In this document: positions 1-5,375 of the stretch, one piece after another
Numbering within the stretch: position 1 is the first letter of the stretch
How the letters are laid out: the number at the start of each line of letters is the position of its first letter
DNA from: an uncultured Clostridia bacterium
Lineage (GTDB): Bacteria > Bacillota > Clostridia > Oscillospirales > Ruminococcaceae
Direction of reading: 5' to 3'
Assembly: GCA_947584825.1 (NCBI GenBank)
Contig: CANPWR010000051.1
Coordinates: 1-9,794 of the forward strand
Length of the DNA: 9,794 nucleotides
Translations under genes and position numbers: made by a program
Notes under the pieces: generated by a model
What the model saw: only the letters and a program-made list of their open reading frames with translations
Databases searched by the model: none
What the model was told of the DNA's origin: nothing

Positions 1-45
1 CCTTTTAGGGGTTGAGCCTGTATTTGCCCCTTCTAGGGGCTGTGC
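1..45. repeat. Imperfect direct repeat forming small GC-rich hairpins at the window edge
   Basis: Positions 1-17 and 29-45 are imperfect direct copies, 14 of 17 bases identical at an offset of 28. Each copy carries a CC..TTYTA..GGGG unit. The second forms a clean hairpin: GCCCC (26-30), loop TTCTA (31-35), GGGGC (36-40). The first is cut by the window edge but would form the same kind of stem (CC, TTTTA, GGGG). A third hairpin with a TTTA loop follows at 46-69. I do not recognise the family. It could be the end of a repeat, a mobile-element end or the 3' untranslated part of an off-window gene. No reading frame in it can be supported. Confidence 0.5.
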
Positions 46-76
46 AAACCACCACTTTAGTGGTGGTTTTGATTTT
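46..76 (+). terminator. Intrinsic terminator of an off-window rightward gene
   Basis: A perfect 10-bp stem, 46-55 with 60-69, closes a TTTA loop and is followed on the plus strand by a T-rich tract (TTTTGATTTT). This suits an intrinsic terminator for a gene entering from the left. Read leftward, the stem is followed only by TTTGC, so it is a poor terminator for the minus-strand collagen gene ending at 163. I see no better hairpin between 77 and 162, an AT-rich stretch with only a 10-bp TTTAATTAAA palindrome (122-131). Confidence 0.65.
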
Positions 77-162
77 ACTATTCTAAATCTTGTATGCCTT
101 CGTTATTCCAAAAGCATCATATTTAATTAAACAATATCACATATTCCTTTTTACTAAGCCGA

Positions 163-1518
163 TTAGTCTGCAACAGGCTGATCGCCAAGTTTTTTAACAA
201 CCAGACTTGCATTTACGCCGTCTCCCAGCGTTACGTTTAATGCAAGTGTAGAAGTAACAGCCATGTCAATAACATCGCCTACATTAAGTGATACTATGAC
301 GCTTCCGCTGTATAGATCACTTACACCGACTGCAAGAAGTCTTGTAGATACGGTGTCAGGAATATTTTCGCCATTAACACGTACAGCAAATGTCACGTTT
401 GCTCCCACACCAACAGAAGCTGTTTGGGTGTAGGATATTTCATATATTCCTGCCTGATCAATTGTTATAGTGCTATTAACTGCAGTTACATCCTGTGTCG
501 GCATTGCTGCCGTAAGCGGAACCTGTGTCGGTGTTCCTACTGTCAGGGCAAGAGTCTCCGGCGTATCATCATAAAGTCCGCCAAACGCAGCTAAACCTGC
601 AGCCGGACCTGTCGGACCGGATGGACCTGTCGGACCGGAAGGACCAGTTGGACCTGATGGACCGGTTGCACCTGTGCCTCCTGTAGCACCTGTTGCTCCC
701 GTTGCACCAGTAGCACCTGTTGGTCCTGTTGGTCCTGTTGGACCTACTGCGCCGTCTGCACCTGTTGGACCAGTTGGACCTGTCGGACCTACTGCACCAT
801 CTGCACCTGTTGGTCCCGTTGGTCCTGTCGGACCTGTTTCACCGATTAAACCAGCTTCACCTGTAGCTCCGGTTGCTCCTGTAGCGCCTGCCGCACCAAC
901 TTCACCTGCCGGACCTGTTGCACCTGTTGGACCAGTTGGTCCTGTAACGCCAGTTGGACCTGTAGCTCCTGTTGCGCCCACTGCTCCGTCTGCACCCGTT
1001 GCACCAGTTGGTCCTGTTGGACCTGTTTCACCGATTAAACCAGCTTCACCTGTAGCTCCGGTTGCTCCTGTAGCGCCTGCTGCACCAACTTCACCTGCCG
1101 GACCTGTTGCGCCTGTTGGACCAGTTGCACCCGTTGGACCAGTTGGTCCTGTCGGACCTGTTGCACCAATTAAACCAGCTTCACCTGTAGCTCCGGTTGC
1201 TCCAGTTACACCTGTAGCGCCTGTTGGTCCAGTTACGCCTGTAACGCCTGCTGCACCCGTTAAACCAGTCGGACCTGTTGGACCTGTTGGTCCTGTAACA
1301 CCTACTGCACCCGTTAAGCCAGTCGGACCTGTTGCACCCGTAGGTCCTGTAATACCAGTAGGACCAGTAGCGCCTGTAATTCCTGTAGGTCCTGTTGCTC
1401 CGGTAGCTCCCGTTGCACCTGTTGGACCTGCAATCATTGACGGACAGCAGGAATTACAGCAGCAGTTGATATAATTTGCTTTGTCCGCACAATCTCCTGA
1501 ACCTTTATAAATGTTCAT
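163..1518 (-). CDS. BclA-like collagen-repeat protein, probable spore-surface glycoprotein
   Basis: This is a 451-residue structural protein. The head (residues 1-30) has six cysteines (C10, C19-C21, C24, C25) and no signal peptide or membrane segment. Residues 31-306 are 92 uninterrupted Gly-X-Y triplets, mostly GPT and GAT, and 68 have Thr at Y. The final ~145 residues form a beta-rich domain with IDQAGIYEISY and a VNGENI segment, like the C1q/TNF-like BclA C-terminal domain that trimerises such fibres. Start: AGGAGG at 1529-1534 lies 10 nt from this ATG but only 1 nt from an ATG three codons upstream, so I use the downstream one. The gene lies 24 bp after a glycosyltransferase gene on the same strand with no terminator between. 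BclA-type proteins are spore filaments made in the mother cell without Sec export, which fits the missing signal; the spore location is inferred. It could instead be another surface collagen-like protein. Confidence 0.85.
   Translation of the reverse strand: MNIYKGSGDCADKANYINCCCNSCCPSMIAGPTGATGATGATGPTGITGATGPTGITGPTGATGPTGLTGAVGVTGPTGPTGPTGLTGAAGVTGVTGPTGATGVTGATGATGEAGLIGATGPTGPTGPTGATGPTGATGPAGEVGAAGATGATGATGEAGLIGETGPTGPTGATGADGAVGATGATGPTGVTGPTGPTGATGPAGEVGAAGATGATGATGEAGLIGETGPTGPTGPTGADGAVGPTGPTGPTGADGAVGPTGPTGPTGATGATGATGATGGTGATGPSGPTGPSGPTGPSGPTGPAAGLAAFGGLYDDTPETLALTVGTPTQVPLTAAMPTQDVTAVNSTITIDQAGIYEISYTQTASVGVGANVTFAVRVNGENIPDTVSTRLLAVGVSDLYSGSVIVSLNVGDVIDMAVTSTLALNVTLGDGVNASLVVKKLGDQPVAD
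832..1127 (-). repeat. Long direct repeat inside the collagen-coding region (189-bp period)
   Basis: Positions 832-938 and 1021-1127 are 107-bp direct copies differing at two positions, at an offset of 189 bp (63 codons, 21 triplets). They encode the same segment running from GPAGEVGAAG to GEAGLIGETG. A third, more diverged relative of the EAGLIG part lies near 1155-1200. The period is a whole number of Gly-X-Y triplets, so loss or gain of a unit keeps both reading frame and triplet phase. This is the pattern expected of collagen-like genes that change length by recombination or slippage. Confidence 0.85.
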
Positions 1519-1528
1519 ATAAAGCATT

Positions 1529-1534
1529 CCTCCT
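1529..1534 (-). promoter_or_regulatory. Ribosome binding site deciding the collagen gene start
   Basis: The minus strand carries AGGAGG here. The first in-frame ATG (1525-1527) begins one base after it, too close for initiation. The second ATG (1516-1518) is 10 nt away and is therefore the likely start, removing three residues from the longest possible reading. Confidence 0.7.
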
Positions 1535-1542
1535 GAATGAAT

Positions 1543-2625
1543 TTATTTTGATGATTTTTCGAGCTGTTGAAAATACTTCTTATTTGCAAGATAGTTTTTA
1601 TCATTCGGTTTTATTTTTCCTGCTCTTTCATTACATTCGCTGGCTTTCTGGTAGTTTCCAAGCTTATCATAGCAAACGCAAAGCTGCATATACGGAATGT
1701 ATCCGTAACAGTCAACAGACAAAAAACCTCCATTTTGGATAGGCTGTTTCATTTCTGCGGCAAGCTCATACCAGAAAATCGCTTCACGGTATTTCTGCTC
1801 TGCCATTTTGATAAGTCCTATTTCGCAGCATATCTCAGCTCGGGGACTGTCATATATAAAGCTTTGTAAAAGGCTTTTCAGTGCCTCGCTGATTTTACCA
1901 AGCATCATATAGCATCTCGATATATCCAGACACGCATTTATGCTGTTTTCAACCCACTTGTCATCAGCGTCGAAAAATTCTTTAAACGCCTTTATCGCAT
2001 CCGTGTATTTCTCGTGAAAATAAAGTTCTCTAGCATAATAATACTTTTGTCTAGTGTCAAGAGCCTTACCGTCCGTAATAAGCTTCTGAAAAATTCTCAA
2101 ATTTCGGTCGGGATCGTTTACTTTTTGCTTTTTATGCAAAATTTCAATGTCACTGTGTTTTATATTTCCGACTGGTGTTATAACCTCGTGAATTGCACCT
2201 TTCCATAAGAAATTACGCGACCTTTTAATCAGCCTTTCTCTGTAATATGAAAATGTCGGATTGCCATTGTCGTCAAAGGCAACATTATACTTCATCATTA
2301 CTATATCCGTTGACGGATCAAGTGACGACTTAAGCTCTAACAGCTTTTTCTGATTTTCAGAATCAATAACGTCGTCTGCATCAAGCCACATTATATAATC
2401 CATTTTAGCCTTTGAAAACGAAAAATTTCTTGCAGCCGAAAAATCGTCTACCCATTCAAAATCGTAAACTTTATCAGTATATAAAGACGCTGCTTCTTTT
2501 GTTTTGTCCTTAGAACCTGTGTCAACAATTATGATTTCATCTGCAATATTTTTAACACAATCAAGACATCTTCCTAAAACACTCTCTTCATCACGGACAA
2601 TCATACATAGACTTATCGTTGGCAT
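1543..2625 (-). CDS. Family 2 glycosyltransferase with TPR-like C-terminal half
   Basis: A 360-residue cytosolic enzyme predicted to transfer a sugar from a nucleotide-sugar donor. The N-terminal GT-A domain (about 1-165) begins with ISLCMIVRDEE and carries DTGS (35-38) in the nucleotide-binding strand region, DDFSAARN (60-67) and the metal/nucleotide-binding DADD (82-85) in IMWLDADDVI. WKGAIHEVI (141-149) is a conserved later block of this subfamily. Residues about 195-340 are helical with Tyr/Leu/Ala spacing typical of tetratricopeptide repeats, a likely protein-binding surface. No membrane segment or signal peptide is seen. The start has AGGAGGG (2633-2639) 7 nt upstream. Its only operon partner in view is the Thr-rich collagen-like gene just downstream, so I infer that it adds the first or a later sugar to those threonines, as proposed for glycosyltransferases beside bclA genes in other spore formers. 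Sugar and acceptor cannot be read from sequence. The family assignment is firm and the substrate is inference. Confidence 0.85.
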   Translation of the reverse strand: MPTISLCMIVRDEESVLGRCLDCVKNIADEIIIVDTGSKDKTKEAASLYTDKVYDFEWVDDFSAARNFSFSKAKMDYIMWLDADDVIDSENQKKLLELKSSLDPSTDIVMMKYNVAFDDNGNPTFSYYRERLIKRSRNFLWKGAIHEVITPVGNIKHSDIEILHKKQKVNDPDRNLRIFQKLITDGKALDTRQKYYYARELYFHEKYTDAIKAFKEFFDADDKWVENSINACLDISRCYMMLGKISEALKSLLQSFIYDSPRAEICCEIGLIKMAEQKYREAIFWYELAAEMKQPIQNGGFLSVDCYGYIPYMQLCVCYDKLGNYQKASECNERAGKIKPNDKNYLANKKYFQQLEKSSK

Positions 2626-2668
2626 TACACAGCCCTCCTAACTGCAATTACAACAGCCCCCTACATTA

Positions 2669-2676
2669 ATAGTATG
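2669..2676 (-). promoter_or_regulatory. Possible sporulation sigma (sigma-E/K-like) -10 element for the glycosyltransferase-collagen pair
   Basis: The minus strand reads CATACTAT, close to the sigma-E -10 consensus CATACANT and to the CATA start of sigma-K -10 boxes. It sits about 45 nt upstream of the glycosyltransferase ATG, leaving room for a short leader and the ribosome binding site. An ACAC/AATA segment lies at roughly -35 distance. No convincing sigma-A pair (TTGACA plus TATAAT) is seen on this strand in 2626-2720. The match is short and AT-rich, so this is suggestive only. Confidence 0.3.
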
Positions 2677-2708
2677 ATTTTATTAATTATTGTGTTACCT
2701 TGCCAGTT

Positions 2709-2736
2709 TTGACCTTTTACCTATCTAATATAATTA
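2709..2736 (+). promoter_or_regulatory. Possible sigma-A promoter of the Rieske oxidoreductase
   Basis: TTGACC (2709-2714) is a good -35 match. A perfect TATAAT follows at 2729-2734, but only 14 bp away, shorter than the usual 16-18. TAATTA (2731-2736) gives a 16-bp spacer with a weaker -10. Either would leave a leader of about 70 nt. The ten bases TTGACCTTTT also occur at the fabH promoter. Confidence 0.35.
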
Positions 2737-2808
2737 ATTAAAATTTTTACTGATAACATAAAATTTCCTGTAAATAATAATAAAAAGAATTAAAAACGGA
2801 GGAATAAT

Positions 2809-4104
2809 ATGAGTTCTTTATGGAATGAAAATGTACAGTTTCCGTCATTTCCAAAGCTGAACGGAAAGAAAAAAACCGACGTTCTCATAATAGGCGGAGG
2901 ACTTGCAGGAATACTGTGCGCATATTTTCTAAAGCAAAAGGGCGTTGATTACATCCTTGCCGAGGGAGGAAAAATCTGCTCGGGAACGACCGCAGACACC
3001 ACTGCAAAAATTACCGCGCAGCACGGTTTGATTTATCATAAGCTTTTGAAAGCTTTGGGAAAAGGGCAAGCCGAAATGTACCTTAAAGCCAATCTGACCG
3101 CTTTGCGTGAATATAAAGAGTTATGTAAAGATATTGACTGCGATTTTGAAATCAAGGACAACTACGTCTACTCGCTTGACGATTTATTCCTGCTGGAAAG
3201 GGAGTTCTCCGCACTGTCAAAAATCGGTTTTAAAGCGTATCTTGTAAAAAATGTTTCTCTGCCGTTTAAAACAGCAGGAGCGGTAAAGTTTTCAAATCAG
3301 GCACAATTCAATCCTCTGAAATTCGCATCTGCAATTTGCAAAGACTTAAATATACTTGAAAACACATTTATCCGTGAAATCAGGAATAACAAAGCACTCG
3401 CCGACAGTGGAGAAATCGAGGCAAAAAAAATAATTACCACAACACATTTTCCGTTTATAAACAAGCACGGCAGTTATTTTTTAAAGATGTATCAGCACCG
3501 CTCTTATGAAATTGCTCTAAAGAATGCTCCACAGCTCAACGGTATGTATGTTGACGAGAGTAAAAAGGGCTTATCTTTTAGAAACTATGGCGAATATCTC
3601 CTGATTGGTGGAGGATCGCACCGTACAGGTAAAAAGGGCGGAAACTGGGCGGAGCTAAGAAGTTTCGCCAAAAGATATTATCCAAACGCCGTAGAAAAAT
3701 ATCATTGGGCGGCGCAGGATTGTATGAGCTTAGACGGTATTCCGTATATAGGTCATTACTCAAAGCGAACACGTGACCTTTATGTTGCAACAGGCTTTAA
3801 TAAATGGGGAATGACGTCATCAATGGTGTCTGCTATGCTTTTGAGCGATATGGTAATCGGAAATAAGCCGGACTGGGCAGAAGTCTTTAATCCGTCAAGA
3901 AGTATGCTAAAGCCTCAGCTTGCATTAAACGCTTTTGAGGCAACAGTAAACCTGCTTACACCAACGACTAAACGCTGTCCGCATCTCGGCTGTGCATTAA
4001 AGTGGAACAGTGCGGTACACTCATGGGACTGCCCTTGCCACGGCTCTCGCTTTTCCAAAGACGGTGTATTGCTTGAAAACCCTTCCACAGGAAATCTAAA
4101 ATAA
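2809..4104 (+). CDS. FAD-dependent oxidoreductase with C-terminal Rieske [2Fe-2S] domain
   Basis: A 431-residue predicted cytosolic redox enzyme of the D-amino-acid-oxidase-like (DAO) superfamily. Residues 23-52 are a Rossmann dinucleotide-binding fold with GGGLAG (29-34) and an acidic residue closing the second strand. SGTTADTTAKIT (58-69) follows, typical of this family. The middle (228-345) carries the conserved YQHRSY, SFRNYG, LLIGGG and ATGFNKWGMTSSM blocks that complete the flavin and substrate sites. The last ~45 residues are a Rieske domain: CPHLGC (390-395) and CPCHGS (408-413). C390, H392, C408 and H411 are the expected cluster ligands, with C395 and C410 placed for the usual disulfide. 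The start has GGAGGAA just upstream. The gene stands alone, divergent from the glycosyltransferase and convergent with fabD. Close relatives are annotated only as FAD/Rieske oxidoreductases; the substrate is unknown to me and the neighbours do not suggest one. It appears full length with all ligands present. Confidence 0.85.
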   Translation: MSSLWNENVQFPSFPKLNGKKKTDVLIIGGGLAGILCAYFLKQKGVDYILAEGGKICSGTTADTTAKITAQHGLIYHKLLKALGKGQAEMYLKANLTALREYKELCKDIDCDFEIKDNYVYSLDDLFLLEREFSALSKIGFKAYLVKNVSLPFKTAGAVKFSNQAQFNPLKFASAICKDLNILENTFIREIRNNKALADSGEIEAKKIITTTHFPFINKHGSYFLKMYQHRSYEIALKNAPQLNGMYVDESKKGLSFRNYGEYLLIGGGSHRTGKKGGNWAELRSFAKRYYPNAVEKYHWAAQDCMSLDGIPYIGHYSKRTRDLYVATGFNKWGMTSSMVSAMLLSDMVIGNKPDWAEVFNPSRSMLKPQLALNAFEATVNLLTPTTKRCPHLGCALKWNSAVHSWDCPCHGSRFSKDGVLLENPSTGNLK

Positions 4105-4110
4105 AAACAA

Positions 4111-4147
4111 AAAAGCCATACTGACTTATACAGTCTGTATGGTTTTT
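4111..4147. terminator. Bidirectional intrinsic terminator between convergent genes
   Basis: CCATAC (4116-4121) pairs with GTATGG (4137-4142), and GACT (4123-4126) with AGTC (4132-4135), separated by one T-T mismatch. The loop is TATAC. A-runs on the left (4111-4114) and T-runs on the right (4143-4147) give a U-tract in both directions. It sits in the 66-bp gap between the stop codons of the oxidoreductase (4104) and fabD (4171), so it probably ends both transcripts. Confidence 0.85.
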
Positions 4148-4170
4148 GTTATGCTTAATTAAATTTTAAA

Positions 4171-5097
4171 TCACGCATTTATCTTTTCAAGAGCTTTCTC
4201 CAGAGTTTTCATATTCTCTACATTTGCAAATTCAATGTCCGACAGCGTTTTTCTCACAAGTCCGGTAAGCACCTTGTTTGGTCCAAGCTCGATATATGTA
4301 TTAAATCCTGCCTTCTTCATTTTTTCAAGTTCGCTTGTAAATCTAACTGGAGAAACGATGTGCTTAGCCAAAAGCTCCTGCATATTTGAGTAATCTGTCA
4401 GCTTGTCTCCTAAAACATTACTGTAGAAATCAACCGATGGAGCATTAAATTTAAAGTCTTTTATTGCCTCTTTAAACTCATCAGCGGCAGACTGCATTAG
4501 CTTAGAGTGAAAGGCTGACGCAACATTAAGTTTCATTGCCCTTGCCTTTTTCTCGGTAAAAACCTCTATAGCTTTGTCTACAGCATCGGTATCTCCTGCG
4601 ATTACCGTCTGAACAGAAGAATTATAATTTACCGGCACAACATATCCTTCAATTGAACTGCAAACCTCTTCAACCTCGCCTGCGGACAAGCCGATAATTG
4701 CACACATAGCACCGTCAGTACTCTCCGCCGCTTTCTGCATTGCCTCTGCTCTGGCTTTGATAACCCTGAAAGCGTCTTCAATATTAAGCATACCCGAACA
4801 AACCATTGCCGCATATTCGCCCAGTGAATGTCCTGCGACTGCTCCGCACTCTATTCCGTTTGCTTTCACTGCCTCTAAAGCACAAAGAGACGTTGCCATA
4901 ATGGCAGGCTGTGAAACAGAAGTTTTGTTAAGCTCTGTATCTGGACCTTCAAAAACGATTTTTGAAAGGTCATAGCCAAGAATATCTTCAGCAACAGCAA
5001 ATACCCTTTTTGCTCCGTCAAAATTATCAAACAGCTCCTTTGCCATTCCTACATACTGCGAACCCTGCCCCGAGAACATAAATACATTTTCAGACAT
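4171..5097 (-). CDS. fabD: Malonyl-CoA:ACP transacylase FabD
   Basis: A 308-residue cytosolic enzyme that moves malonyl from CoA to acyl carrier protein, supplying the extender for FabH and FabF. It shows GQGSQ (10-14), the nucleophile elbow GHSLGEYAA with Ser91, Arg116 in the conserved KARAEAMQ block, and His197 in AFHSKLM as the catalytic partner. GPNKVLTGL (272-280) is the usual C-terminal block. Length is normal. A longer reading starts at 5136, but AGGAG (5105-5109) sits 7 nt from the ATG at 5095-5097 and MSENVFMFSGQGSQ begins exactly where FabD proteins start, so I use the shorter form. In most Firmicutes fabD lies between fabK and fabG; here it is divergent from fabH across a 278-bp spacer and must have its own promoter, which I could not place with confidence. 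It ends at the shared terminator near 4130. Confidence 0.95.
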   Translation of the reverse strand: MSENVFMFSGQGSQYVGMAKELFDNFDGAKRVFAVAEDILGYDLSKIVFEGPDTELNKTSVSQPAIMATSLCALEAVKANGIECGAVAGHSLGEYAAMVCSGMLNIEDAFRVIKARAEAMQKAAESTDGAMCAIIGLSAGEVEEVCSSIEGYVVPVNYNSSVQTVIAGDTDAVDKAIEVFTEKKARAMKLNVASAFHSKLMQSAADEFKEAIKDFKFNAPSVDFYSNVLGDKLTDYSNMQELLAKHIVSPVRFTSELEKMKKAGFNTYIELGPNKVLTGLVRKTLSDIEFANVENMKTLEKALEKINA

Positions 5098-5144
5098 AAT
5101 TTTACTCCTTATCTCATTAAATAAGTAATCGTACAATAGTTATT

Positions 5145-5158
5145 AACAATTTATTGTT
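5145..5158. promoter_or_regulatory. Candidate operator: 14-bp palindrome overlapping the fabH -35 box
   Basis: AACAAT (5145-5150), TT, ATTGTT (5153-5158) is a perfect inverted repeat whose right arm runs into the TTGACC box (5157-5162). A protein bound here would block the rightward promoter and also lies just upstream of fabD. It does not match the FapR or FabT operator consensus as I know them, nor Rex. Palindromes in AT-rich spacers can arise by chance, so the role is unproven. Confidence 0.35.
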
Positions 5159-5185
5159 GACCTTTTTTCATAAAAATAGTATAAT
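5157..5185 (+). promoter_or_regulatory. Sigma-A promoter of the fabH-fabK-fabG-fabF-accB operon
   Basis: TTGACC (5157-5162) and a perfect TATAAT (5180-5185) are separated by the ideal 17 bp. Transcription would begin at about 5191-5193, giving a leader of roughly 185 nt before the fabH ATG. This is the best housekeeping promoter in the window. A much weaker pair (TTGTAC 5311, TATTTT 5334) lies closer to fabH and could be secondary. Confidence 0.75.
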
Positions 5186-5194
5186 ATATAACAC

Positions 5195-5313
5195 CAATAA
5201 TTCCCCATACCTTAAATTTAAATACAGCTTTTGTTTTTAACTAATAAAATTCTTATTAAAACTAGGGGTAATAATATTGATGGTTTAAGCAATCATTTAT
5301 ATTTTAAATATTG
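5195..5313 (+). promoter_or_regulatory. Possible structured 5' leader RNA of the fab operon
   Basis: The predicted transcript start region (CAAT 5195-5198, ATTCCCC 5200-5206) can pair with GGGG (5265-5268), TAAT (5269-5272) and ATTG (5276-5279), with small internal loops and a bulge. Inside this lies a hairpin, TAATAA (5242-5247) with TTATTA (5253-5258). After it comes a 9-bp bulged hairpin at 5290-5313 with loop TATTT. There is no U-tract terminator. Apart from the CCCC-GGGG core the helices are A-U rich, so they may be weak. I recognise no known riboswitch class here. Confidence 0.35.
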
Positions 5314-5375
5314 TACAGACAAGATTATATCACTATTTTTTATATTTTTCAATATGAAAGAGAGAGGACTTCTAT

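Noticed and set aside
601..1440. Regular short repeats resembling a CRISPR or minisatellite array
   Set aside because: The period is 9 bp and multiples, encodes Gly-X-Y without interruption, and has no conserved repeat with unique spacers.
674..1474. 266-codon plus-strand frame of Pro-Val/Pro-Ala repeats opposite the collagen gene
   Set aside because: It is the complement of the 9-base Gly-X-Thr periodicity; any such repeat opens antisense frames. It has no ribosome binding site and no recognisable domain.
1567..2208. Plus-strand frames of 64-100 codons opposite the glycosyltransferase gene
   Set aside because: They are antisense to a well-supported GT2 gene and show no domain or ribosome binding site.
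5098..5136. 13-residue N-terminal extension of FabD
   Set aside because: The AGGAG ribosome binding site (5105-5109) falls inside the extension and sits 7 nt from the internal ATG, which matches the normal FabD start.
5145..5158. Rex (redox) operator at the fabH promoter
   Set aside because: Rex sites have TTGT...ACAA polarity; here the arms are AACAAT...ATTGTT, the opposite orientation.
5280..5288. ATG GTT TAA mini-ORF in the fabH leader after AGGGG
   Set aside because: Two codons only, with poor spacing to AGGGG; not distinguishable from chance.
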